Part shown: positions 9,005 through 16,556 of the stretch, piece by piece
How the letters are laid out: the number at the start of each line of letters is the position of its first letter
Numbering within the stretch: position 1 is the first letter of the stretch
Source of the DNA: Caballeronia calidae
Lineage (GTDB): Bacteria; Pseudomonadota; Gammaproteobacteria; Burkholderiales; Burkholderiaceae
DNA length: 64,000 bases
Direction of reading: 5' to 3'
Assembly (NCBI RefSeq): GCF_900044055.2
Contig: NZ_FCOX02000008.1
Coordinates: 1 to 64,000 of the forward strand
Translations under genes and position numbers: made by a program
Notes under the pieces: model-generated
Database searches by the model: none
What the model was told of the DNA's origin: nothing
What the model saw: only the letters and a program-made list of their open reading frames with translations

Positions 9005-9689
9005 GCTGCGCGGTGCGGTCGCGGCCGGTCATCGTCGCACGATGACGGTCGAGGTCTTCTTCGATTTCATCTGCCCGTGGTGCCTGATCGGCAAGCGCAA
9101 TCTGGAAGCGGCCATCAACCGCTTCACCGTCTTGCGGCCGGACGTGCTCGTGAAGGTGCTGTGGCGTTCTCACCAACTTCTTCCCAACACGCCGCGCGAT
9201 GGCATGCCTTATCAGGCGTTCTATCTCGATCGTCTGGGGAGTCACGAGGCGGTGGCGGCGAGGCGTGCACAGGTTCGCCGCGCCGGAACCGAGGCCGGCA
9301 TCGACTTCGCGTTCGAGCAGATCGAAGTGCTGCCCAACACGGCTGCCGCGCATGACCTCGTGGCCTATGCGGCCGGACGAGGCGACGAAGCGCTGCGCGC
9401 GCGGCTGATCGAAGGCCTGTTCGTCGCTTACTTCATCGAAGGCAAGAACATCGGCGATCGGGATGTTCTGGGGAGGCTCGGCGTCGAATGCGGCCTCGAA
9501 CAGGACGGCCTCGTGAACCATCTGTCGGAATCGAGACGCCTGTCCGATTCGACCGGACGCGCGATGCCGCACGTCAACGCGGACATCAGCGGCGTTCCGC
9601 ACTTCGTGTTCGACGCCCGCTACACGCTGTCCGGCGCGCACGCGCCCGGCGCGCTCGTCGAAGCGATGATGCTGGCGGCCCGCGACTGA
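8991..9689 (+). CDS. DsbA-family oxidoreductase (FrnE-like)
   Basis: A 232-residue thioredoxin-fold protein of the FrnE/2-hydroxychromene-2-carboxylate isomerase-like DsbA family. The active site is FFDFICPWCLIGKR, with CPWC at residues 28-31. A helical insertion follows, and the cis-proline loop is DISGVPHFVFDARY near the C-terminus. There is no signal peptide, so it is cytosolic. The N-terminal MNLSELRGAVAAGHRR is probably an extension; a second ATG directly precedes TVEVFFDFICPWC. It overlaps the hydrolase gene upstream and ends the apparent four-gene set. FrnE proteins act as cytosolic disulphide isomerases; the role here is not established. Confidence 0.87.
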   Translation: MNLSELRGAVAAGHRRTMTVEVFFDFICPWCLIGKRNLEAAINRFTVLRPDVLVKVLWRSHQLLPNTPRDGMPYQAFYLDRLGSHEAVAARRAQVRRAGTEAGIDFAFEQIEVLPNTAAAHDLVAYAAGRGDEALRARLIEGLFVAYFIEGKNIGDRDVLGRLGVECGLEQDGLVNHLSESRRLSDSTGRAMPHVNADISGVPHFVFDARYTLSGAHAPGALVEAMMLAARD

Positions 9690-9714
9690 CGCAGCATCGC
9701 GGCGAAGCAGACGA

Positions 9715-9738
9715 GCCAGCCCGCCGAAGCGGGCTGGC
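9715..9738. terminator. Bidirectional stem-loop between convergent genes
   Basis: A perfect 10-bp stem (GCCAGCCCGC/GCGGGCTGGC) with a CGAA tetraloop lies between the DsbA-like gene (plus) and the chloroperoxidase-like gene (minus). Its position between convergent genes and its stability suggest shared termination, although T-runs are absent. Confidence 0.65.
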
Positions 9739-9747
9739 CGTACATCG

Positions 9748-10584
9748 TTACCCCTGCACGAACGCAAGCAGGTCGGCGTTGAGGACGTCCGCGTTGATCG
9801 TCAGCATGCCGTGCGAGAAGCCCGGATACGTCTTCAATGTCCCGTTCTTCAGCAGCTTGATCGACTTCAGCGCCGCATCGGCGATCGGCACGATCTGGTC
9901 GTCTTCGCCATGCAGGACGAGCGTCGGCACCGTGATCGACTGCAGATCTTCGGTCTGATCGGTTTCCGAGAAGGCCTTGATTCCCTCGTAGTGCGCCTTG
10001 GCGCTGCCCATCATCCCCTGACGCCACCAGTTCTGAATGACACCCTGATGGACCGTCGCACCGGCACGATTGAAGCCGTAGAACGGGCCGGCCGGCACAT
10101 CGACGAAGAACTGCGCCCGGTTGTCGGCGAGCGCCTTCCTGAAACCGTCGAAGACTTCTTGCGGCAGACCCTCGGGATTCGCCTCCGTCTTGAGCATCAG
10201 CGGCGGCACCGCGCTCACCAGCACCGCCTTGGCGACGCGGCCCGCCGGCTCGCCATGCTTCGCCACGTAACGCGCCACTTCCCCGCCGCCCGTCGAGTGG
10301 CCGATGTGCACCGCATTGCGCAGGTCGAGCGCTTCCGCGACCGCGAAGGCATCGGCGGCGTAATGGTCCATGTCATGCCCGTCGGAGACCTGCGACGAAC
10401 GGCCGTGGCCGCGCCGATCGTGGGCAATCACGCGATACCCTTTCTGCACGAAGAACAGCATCTGCGCATCCCAGTCGTCGGACGACAGCGGCCAGCCGTG
10501 ATGGAAAACGATGGGCTGCGCGTCTTTCGGGCCCCAGTCCTTGTAGAAGATTTCGACGTTGTCTTTGGTCGTGACGTACGGCAT
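9748..10584 (-). CDS. Alpha/beta hydrolase, non-haem chloroperoxidase type
   Basis: A 278-residue alpha/beta hydrolase of the cofactor-free haloperoxidase/arylesterase group. The oxyanion region is IVFHHGWPLSSDDWD. The nucleophile Ser is in GHSTGGGEVARY, the Asp in LHGEDDQIVP, and the His in PGFSHGM. Proteins of this type hydrolyse esters and show perhydrolase activity in vitro; the physiological substrate is usually unknown. The ATG at 10584 follows AGGAG by 8 bases. An in-frame upstream ATG at 10653 gives a basic, unconserved extension and was rejected. The LysR gene lies downstream on the same strand, more than 150 bases away. Confidence 0.88.
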   Translation of the reverse strand: MPYVTTKDNVEIFYKDWGPKDAQPIVFHHGWPLSSDDWDAQMLFFVQKGYRVIAHDRRGHGRSSQVSDGHDMDHYAADAFAVAEALDLRNAVHIGHSTGGGEVARYVAKHGEPAGRVAKAVLVSAVPPLMLKTEANPEGLPQEVFDGFRKALADNRAQFFVDVPAGPFYGFNRAGATVHQGVIQNWWRQGMMGSAKAHYEGIKAFSETDQTEDLQSITVPTLVLHGEDDQIVPIADAALKSIKLLKNGTLKTYPGFSHGMLTINADVLNADLLAFVQG

Positions 10585-10795
10585 GGACTTTCTCCTGTTT
10601 GGGATTGTCGAGTCTGGAGCGATAGCCGGCATCTTCCGGCGCCTGTATGACAACCGCCATCGTGCGGCGGCGGGTGCTTCGAACTGCGAAAACGATGTGA
10701 GAAGAATACGGATACTCGCCGCCGGAAAAAATTAGTTTCTCCGGCAACGCTTTGTTGCGCCGGGGGCAATGGTGCGATTTTGCGCGATCAGGCTG

Positions 10796-11719
10796 TCACG
10801 GCCGTGACGGCTGCGACCATGCGGGCTCGGACAGGGTTGCGGCGAAGAAATCCGCCAGCGCCTGGATTCTGGCCGGCCGCGAGCGCGCCGACGGCGTGAC
10901 GAAGTACAGCCCGCCTCGCGTCAGATGCCAGTCGGTGAGGATCGCCTCGAGCCGCCCATCGGCCAGATATTCGCACGCGATGAACTCGGGCAGTTCCGCA
11001 ACCGCGAGCCCTGCGAGCAGCGCCGGCAGCAGCGCATCGGCGTTCGTCACGCGCAACGGGCCGACCGGCGTGATCGCCTCTTCCTCCCCGGCATCGTTGA
11101 CGAACCGCCAGACATCGCTGCGCGCACGGTAAGCATAGGAGAGGCACGGTCTGCCGGCCAGTTCCCGCGGATGCATCGGACGGCCGCAGCGCTTCAGATA
11201 ATCCGGCGATGCCACGAGGAGCTGCGACACCGGGCACAGCCGTTTGGCGACCAGCGACGAATCCGGCAAGGCGGCGATGCGCAACGCGGCGTCGAAGCCC
11301 TCGGCGACGATATCGACGGTCGCATCGGACAGATGCAGATCGACCGATACTTCCGGATACGTCTGCAGGAAGCGCGGCAGCAGCGGCGCCACCCAGCGCA
11401 GGCCGAAGGACATCGGCACGGCGAGACGAATGAGGCCGCGCGGCTGCACCGACATCTCGCGGGCGGCGCTTTCGGCTTCTTCGGCCTGCCGGTAGATATC
11501 GCCGGCCTTTTCGGCAATCGTGCGGCCGAACTCCGTCAAGGCGAGCTGGCGCGACGTGCGGTTGAAGAGCCGCGCGCCGAGCCGCTCCTCCAGGCGCGCG
11601 ACGCCTCTCGACACCGTGGGCACCGAGACGCCCATGGCGCGCGCGGCCGCCGCGAACGATCCCTCCTCGGACACCTTGGCGAACATCGCCAGGCCCTCGA
11701 AATCGGGCAGCTTCGTCAT
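10796..11719 (-). CDS. LysR-family transcriptional regulator
   Basis: A 307-residue LysR-type regulator with an N-terminal winged helix-turn-helix ([45 protein letters not shown]) and a periplasmic-binding-like effector domain from about residue 90. It is of the common CrgA/YhaJ-like type. It is divergent from the SDR gene with 122 bases between start codons. By LysR convention, this intergenic region would contain its operator and it would control the SDR and itself. A direct repeat of TTTGCA lies at about 11730 and 11742, but I cannot assign a binding site. The effector is unknown. Confidence 0.9.
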   Translation of the reverse strand: MTKLPDFEGLAMFAKVSEEGSFAAAARAMGVSVPTVSRGVARLEERLGARLFNRTSRQLALTEFGRTIAEKAGDIYRQAEEAESAAREMSVQPRGLIRLAVPMSFGLRWVAPLLPRFLQTYPEVSVDLHLSDATVDIVAEGFDAALRIAALPDSSLVAKRLCPVSQLLVASPDYLKRCGRPMHPRELAGRPCLSYAYRARSDVWRFVNDAGEEEAITPVGPLRVTNADALLPALLAGLAVAELPEFIACEYLADGRLEAILTDWHLTRGGLYFVTPSARSRPARIQALADFFAATLSEPAWSQPSRP

Positions 11720-11841
11720 TTCATTTTTGCAATGATGGTTTGCAGCCGATTCTATTTCGAAAAGATCGGGCCGTCGATATTCTCCTCACATCGCTTCATC
11801 ACTCAACGAACGCAAGGCCACCCGAACGAAGGAGAAACATC

Positions 11842-12594
11842 ATGGCTCGCAAGCTCGAAGGCAAGATCGCACTCGTCACAGGCGCAACCAGCGGCATCGG
11901 CCTCGCCACCGCCAAACGCTTCGCGGCGGAAGGCGCGCATGTGTATATCACCGGCCGCCGTCAGGCCGAACTCGACGCGGCAGTGGCCGCCGTGGGCAAC
12001 GCGACGGGTGTCCGCGTCGACTCGTCGAAGGCTGAACAGCTCGAAGCGCTGTATGAACAGATTCGCGGCGAAAAAGGCCGTCTCGATGTGCTTTTCGCCA
12101 ACGCGGGCGGCGGAACGATGCTGCCGCTCGGCGAGATCACCGAAGCGCACTATCACGACACGTTCGATCGCAACGTGAAGGGCACGCTCTTCACGGTGCA
12201 GAAGGCGTTGCCGCTGCTGTCCAAAGGCGCATCGGTGATTCTCGCGGGCTCGACCACGACCATCGAAGGGACCGCGGCGTTCAGCGTCTATTCGGCCTCG
12301 AAAGCCGCGATCCGGGCCTTCGCCCGGAGCTGGATCCTCGATCTGAAAGACCGCGGCATCCGCGTCAATACGATCAGCCCGGGCGCGACGAGAACCCCCG
12401 GTCTGGTCGATCTCGCCGGACCGGACAAGGCGCAACAGCAGGGATTGCTCGACTATCTGGCGTCGCGCATCCCGATGGGCCGCGTCGGGGAACCGGAGGA
12501 GATCGCCGGGGCCGCCCTCTTCCTCGCGTCGGACGATGCGAGCTTCGTGAACGGCGCGGAGTTGTTCGTCGACGGCGGACAGGCGCAGATCTGA
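11842..12594 (+). CDS. Short-chain dehydrogenase/reductase
   Basis: A 250-residue classical SDR, an NAD(P)-dependent oxidoreductase. The cofactor motif is TGATSGIG near residues 12-19. NAG is in FANAGGG, the catalytic Ser is probably in LAGSTTT, and the active-site YxxxK is in VYSASKAAI. It ends with the [13 protein letters not shown] pattern usual for the family. AAGGAG precedes the ATG at 11842 by 8 bases. It is divergently paired with the LysR gene, which likely regulates it. The substrate cannot be predicted. Confidence 0.92.
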   Translation: MARKLEGKIALVTGATSGIGLATAKRFAAEGAHVYITGRRQAELDAAVAAVGNATGVRVDSSKAEQLEALYEQIRGEKGRLDVLFANAGGGTMLPLGEITEAHYHDTFDRNVKGTLFTVQKALPLLSKGASVILAGSTTTIEGTAAFSVYSASKAAIRAFARSWILDLKDRGIRVNTISPGATRTPGLVDLAGPDKAQQQGLLDYLASRIPMGRVGEPEEIAGAALFLASDDASFVNGAELFVDGGQAQI

Positions 12595-12722
12595 CGTCGC
12601 AAGGTGTGTGCGGTCGCCGGCTGTCGGCGCCGGCGCGCGACGATTACACTGGACGCGTGCCGCGCCGGCGCTGCCGCCGGCGTTCCCCCATCCGCCCGCG
12701 AACCGGGCTTCGATCCCAGCGC

Positions 12723-14387
12723 ATGGTCAACGACCTCTGGTACAAGAACGCCGTCATCTACTGCTTGTCCGTCGGCGCGTTCATGGATGCGAACGGCGAC
12801 GGCATCGGCGACTTTCAGGGGCTGCTGCGGCGGCTCGACTATCTCCAGGGACTCGGCATCACCACCATCTGGCTGATGCCGTTTCAGCCGTCGCCGGGCC
12901 GCGATAACGGCTACGACATCTCCGACTACTACAACGTCGATCCGCGCTACGGCACGCTCGGCGACTTCACGGAGTTCACGCATGCGTGCCGTCAGCGCGG
13001 CCTGCGCGTGATGATCGATCTCGTCGTGAATCACACGTCGGACGAGCATCCGTGGTTCAGGGAGGCGCGGCGCGATCCGCAGTCGAAGTATCGCGACTGG
13101 TACGTCTGGTCGAAGAAGCGCCCGGCCAATGCGAACGACGGCGTGGTATTCCCCGGCGTGCAGAAGTCCACCTGGACCTACGACAAGCAGGCGGCCATGT
13201 GGTACTTCCACCGCTTCTACGACTTCCAGCCCGACCTGAACACCGCCAACCCCTATGTGCAGGCCGAGCTGCTCAAGATCATGGGCTTCTGGATCCAGCT
13301 CGGCGTGTCGGGGTTCCGCATGGACGCGGTGCCGTTCGTCATCGCGACCAAGGGTGCGCAGGTGAAGAAGCCGGTCGAGCAGTACAACATGCTGCGCATG
13401 TTCCGGGAGTTCCTGCAGTGGCGCGAAGGCGACGCGATCATCCTAGCCGAGGCGAACGTGCTGCCCGACACCGACATGCAGTATTTCGGCGATGCGGGCG
13501 AGCGCCTGCAGATGTTGTTTAACTTTCAGGTCAATCAGAACGCGTTCTATACGCTCGCGAGCGCGGACACGAAACCGCTGAAGAAAGCGCTCAAGGCGAC
13601 GGAGCCACGCGCGGCGACCGCGCAATGGGGCGTGTTCCTGCGCAATCACGACGAGCTCGACCTCGGCGGGCTGTCGCCGCAACAGCGCGATACCGTGTTC
13701 GCGGCCTTCGGTCCCGAGCCGGAAATGCAGTTGTACGGACGCGGCATCCGCCGGCGCCTCGCTCCCATGCTCGACGGCGACCGTCGCCGGCTCGAACTCG
13801 CCTACAGCCTGATGCTGACGCTGCCGGGAACGCCGGTCGTGCGTTACGGCGATGAAATCGGCATGGGCGACGATCTGCGCCTGCCCGAGCGCGAAAGCGT
13901 GCGCACGCCGATGCAATGGTCCACCGAGCCGCATGCCGGCTTCACGAAGCATCCGCGCCCTGTGCGTCCGGTGATCACGGGCGGGCCGTACGGCTATGAG
14001 CGCGTGAATGTCGCGAGCCAGCGCCGCGATCCGAACTCGCTGCTGAACTGGATCGAGCGCATGATTCGCATGCGCAAGGAAGTGCCGGAAATCAGCTGGG
14101 GCGATTTCGCGATACTGAAGACATCGCGCGACGATGTGCTCGCGCTGCGCTACGACTGGCGCAACAACTCGGTCGTCTGCCTGCACAACTTCGGCGCGGC
14201 GGCATGCACGGTGACGTTCCGTGTCGGCATTGAAGACGGCGAGCATGACATGCTCGTCAACCTGCTTTCCGACGACCACAGCCAGGGCAACGAGGCGGGA
14301 CAGCATGCGGTGGTGCTGGAGCCGTATGGCTATCGATGGTATCGCGTCGGCGGTCTCGACTATCTGTTGAAGCGCAGTGAAGTGTGA
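12723..14387 (+). CDS. GH13 alpha-glucosidase/trehalose synthase-like enzyme
   Basis: A 554-residue glycoside hydrolase of family 13 acting on alpha-glucosides. The (beta/alpha)8 domain begins WYKNAVIYCLSVGAFMDANG. Conserved regions are VMIDLVVNHTSDEHPWF, the nucleophile Asp in SGFRMDAVPF (about residue 200), the acid/base Glu in IILAEANV (about 242), and the third acid in FLRNHDELDL (about 309). These fit trehalose synthase or oligo-1,6-glucosidase-like enzymes. TreS would interconvert maltose and trehalose, but the C-terminal maltokinase often fused to it is absent. The ATG at 12723 aligns with family starts. No trehalose or glycogen gene adjoins it, so a role in osmolyte metabolism is an inference. 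Confidence 0.87.
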   Translation: MVNDLWYKNAVIYCLSVGAFMDANGDGIGDFQGLLRRLDYLQGLGITTIWLMPFQPSPGRDNGYDISDYYNVDPRYGTLGDFTEFTHACRQRGLRVMIDLVVNHTSDEHPWFREARRDPQSKYRDWYVWSKKRPANANDGVVFPGVQKSTWTYDKQAAMWYFHRFYDFQPDLNTANPYVQAELLKIMGFWIQLGVSGFRMDAVPFVIATKGAQVKKPVEQYNMLRMFREFLQWREGDAIILAEANVLPDTDMQYFGDAGERLQMLFNFQVNQNAFYTLASADTKPLKKALKATEPRAATAQWGVFLRNHDELDLGGLSPQQRDTVFAAFGPEPEMQLYGRGIRRRLAPMLDGDRRRLELAYSLMLTLPGTPVVRYGDEIGMGDDLRLPERESVRTPMQWSTEPHAGFTKHPRPVRPVITGGPYGYERVNVASQRRDPNSLLNWIERMIRMRKEVPEISWGDFAILKTSRDDVLALRYDWRNNSVVCLHNFGAAACTVTFRVGIEDGEHDMLVNLLSDDHSQGNEAGQHAVVLEPYGYRWYRVGGLDYLLKRSEV

Positions 14388-14818
14388 GGCGTGACGACGC
14401 CGCGCCTCATCACGCCGAGGTCGGAACGAGCCGATGATCGGGAAGCGCTGCGCCAGATCGCGAACCTCGGCGCGCGCTTTAGTGCATGTAAGCGCTTCCC
14501 GCAGCACGGCGACGACGCTGCCCATGAAGCGCATGCTCGGGCGCGTGATTGCGATGAATCCGCCAGGTCATCGACCTCGCACGCCAACGTGAATCGAATG
14601 CGTTCGCGCTTGCAGACCGTCAGGAATGCTTTCGAGTTCAACGTGATCGGTCACGCGTGCCGAGCACGTTCGCCATACGTCCTGCCTATTCCGTCAAACG
14701 GCGCCACGAAGCTTGACAAGGGAGACGCCGTGACCTTTTCTGGAATCGTCGGGGACCGCGAAGGCCTTCGGCAGGCCGGACTGGCTGGCCCGAGTCCGGC
14801 GATCGACGGGAGTTCATC
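14388..14818. other. Non-coding region upstream of the DUF4157 gene
   Basis: About 430 bases between the GH13 gene and the DUF4157 gene. It holds an inverted repeat (14440-14500) and a possible 30-codon leader reading frame (14730-14822). TTGACA occurs at 14713-14718 but no good -10 box follows at 16-18 bases. Other reading frames here have no protein-like pattern. Confidence 0.4.
14440..14500. repeat. Inverted repeat with 10-bp arms
   Basis: GGGAAGCGCT (14440-14449) and AGCGCTTCCC (14491-14500) are perfect complements separated by 41 bases, just after the GH13 gene. It could form a stem that stops transcription from GH13, or be a pair of operator half-sites; nothing decides between these. 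Confidence 0.45.
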
Positions 14819-14822
14819 GTGA
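14730..14822 (+). CDS. Possible 30-residue leader peptide
   Basis: A GTG-initiated frame of 30 codons with AAGGGAG 5-6 bases upstream. It starts MTFSGIVGDREG and ends in TGA overlapping the GTG of the DUF4157 gene (GTGA), the same 4-base overlap used repeatedly in the neighbouring eCIS operon. This suggests translational coupling. No homology is recognised, and it may be spurious. Confidence 0.3.
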   Translation: MTFSGIVGDREGLRQAGLAGPSPAIDGSSS

Positions 14823-15571
14823 CGTATCAACGCGAATACACATCGGACAACGGCAGTTCGGGCACACGCTTGTCGCGCCAGCCGGAAATGACGGAAGAAG
14901 ACAAGGACAAGGAAAACGCGGCAGCGATGGCGCCCGCGGTCGCGCAACGCTCCGCGCTCTGCGATGCGGTCGCGCGATCGCCGTCGAAACCCATGCGCGA
15001 TCCTGCGAGCACGCTGCTGCAGATGCAGCGCACGGTGGGCAACCGCCGTGTCCAGGACGTCATCCAGACCCGGCTCGAAGTGAGCCAGCCGGGGGACGTG
15101 CACGAGCGGGAGGCGGAACACTTCGCCGATCGCGTGATGGCCGCGCCCGAGCCGGCGATGGCATCGCCCTCCGTGGCGGGCGATGAGCATCAGCGGCGTA
15201 TCGATCGCGCGTCGTCAGGCGAGCCCGAGGCGAACCTCCATCCCGATGCGGAGCACGCGGTGCATGCCGCGTCGAACTCGGCGGGCGAACCGTTGCCCGC
15301 GAAGCTGCAAAGAAAATTCGGCGACGCGCTCAACGCGGATCTCGGCGGCGTGCGCATTCATACCGGATCGCAGTCGGTCGAGGCAGCCAGGGCGATCAAC
15401 GCGCGCGCCTACACCACGGGCGGCAACATCCACTTCAATCAAGGCCAGTACGATCCGCACAGCGCGGCGGGCCAGCATCTCCTGGCTCATGAACTCGCGC
15501 ACACGGTTCAGCAAGGCGGCAGTCCGGTCTTGCAAACGAAGCCGGGCGAACGCGGCAACACCGACGAGTGA
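14819..15571 (+). CDS. DUF4157 (eCIS core) protein, putative effector
   Basis: A 250-residue protein with a C-terminal DUF4157 domain, the family most strongly associated with contractile injection systems and often fused to their toxins. Residues 1-130 are charged and disordered. An LLQMQRTVGNRRVQDVIQ motif near residue 70 is common at the start of such proteins. The domain then shows LQRKFGDALNADLGGVRIHT, AARAINARAYTTGGNIHF, and the metallopeptidase-like HELAH (His224-His228) followed by TVQQ. It is a short member with no recognisable toxin domain, so it may be a loading adaptor, a stand-alone protease-like effector, or a leader. It is next to the eCIS operon, convergent with the ATPase gene. 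GGGAG precedes the GTG start. Confidence 0.85.
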   Translation: MTYQREYTSDNGSSGTRLSRQPEMTEEDKDKENAAAMAPAVAQRSALCDAVARSPSKPMRDPASTLLQMQRTVGNRRVQDVIQTRLEVSQPGDVHEREAEHFADRVMAAPEPAMASPSVAGDEHQRRIDRASSGEPEANLHPDAEHAVHAASNSAGEPLPAKLQRKFGDALNADLGGVRIHTGSQSVEAARAINARAYTTGGNIHFNQGQYDPHSAAGQHLLAHELAHTVQQGGSPVLQTKPGERGNTDE

Positions 15572-15849
15572 CCGGACACTGCACCGGCAATCCGACGATG
15601 CTTCGACGTGCAGTGTGACGTAGCGCTCATACATCGTTATCCGAACTAAAATCTTCGACGATTGCGTGCTACAACAGTATTCAGGCCGGCGTTCGCAGCA
15701 ATCCGGAAGCGCCATGCCAGCCTTCACACCCGCCCCGCAAAACAGCGCTCCCTTCGAACAACATTCCCGGCGGCATTCCATTTTCGGGCACGGCTCGCGC
15801 CATGCGCGAGGCCACCTGTTCCCGACGAGATTCGATGCGGAGAGATTAG

Positions 15850-16521
15850 ATGGATCAAGCAACCTTCATGGCTGCAACCGGTGCGCCGCAGGCGAGCGCC
15901 GCGTTCTGGCTCGGACCGGTCACCGCCGCGATGGACCGGTTTCAGATCAACACGCCCGCGCGGCAGGCGGCCTTTCTCGCGCAGATCGGCTATGAGAGCG
16001 GCGGCTTCCCGCTGCCGCCCGTCTCGGAGAAGTTCAACTATGCGGCCGCCCGGCTCGACGCCGTGTTCTCGTCGCTGTCGCAGGCGCAATGCAATGCGCT
16101 GGGCCGTCAGCCCGGCGAGAACTGCGTGCCGCCCGACCGGCAGCAGCAGATCGCCAACCTCGTCTATCAGAACAAGGGCGGCAACGGGCCGGCTTCGAGC
16201 GGCGACGGCTGGCGTTATCGCGGCTCGGGCCTGATCCAGCTGACCTTCAAGGACAACTTCGCCGCGGTTGGCCGGGGAATCGGCATGGATCTGGTGTCGA
16301 ACCCGGACAGCGTGCGCAACGACCCCGACACGGCCGCCCTCGCCGCCGCCTGGTTCTGGCAGTCGCGCGGCTGCAACGAGCTCGCGGATCAGGGCAAATT
16401 CCACGAGATCACCGCGAAGATCAATCCGGCGCACGCGGGCGAGCAAGGCCGCGACAACGCGTACGAACTGGCGAGCAACGCGCTCGGCGCGGACGTCGCG
16501 GGCGGCAGCGCGATCACCTGA
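15850..16521 (+). CDS. GH19 chitinase-like endolysin
   Basis: A 223-residue glycoside hydrolase family 19 protein of the phage-endolysin type, which cleaves peptidoglycan glycan strands. Typical features are AAFLAQIGYESGGF (the catalytic Glu lies in ESGG), FNYAAARLDAVF, YQNKGGNGP, the WRYRGSGLIQLTFKDNF block, and AAWFWQSRGCNELAD. It has no signal peptide or membrane segment, so release would need a holin, cell death or another route. GGAGAG precedes the ATG. It is 278 bases after the DUF4157 gene and convergent with the eCIS ATPase. Because many eCIS particles are freed by lysis of the producer cell, it is a plausible release factor, or a second cargo. Confidence 0.85.
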   Translation: MDQATFMAATGAPQASAAFWLGPVTAAMDRFQINTPARQAAFLAQIGYESGGFPLPPVSEKFNYAAARLDAVFSSLSQAQCNALGRQPGENCVPPDRQQQIANLVYQNKGGNGPASSGDGWRYRGSGLIQLTFKDNFAAVGRGIGMDLVSNPDSVRNDPDTAALAAAWFWQSRGCNELADQGKFHEITAKINPAHAGEQGRDNAYELASNALGADVAGGSAIT

Positions 16522-16534
16522 TATCGTGTTTCGC

Positions 16535-16556
16535 GAGCGCCGTCGCGGCGGCGCTC
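16535..16556. terminator. Stem-loop between convergent GH19 and ATPase genes
   Basis: An 8-bp stem (GAGCGCCG/CGGCGCTC) with a 6-base loop lies 14 bases after the GH19 stop and reaches the ATPase stop codon. Placement between convergent genes suggests that it helps terminate both; no T-run follows. Confidence 0.5.
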
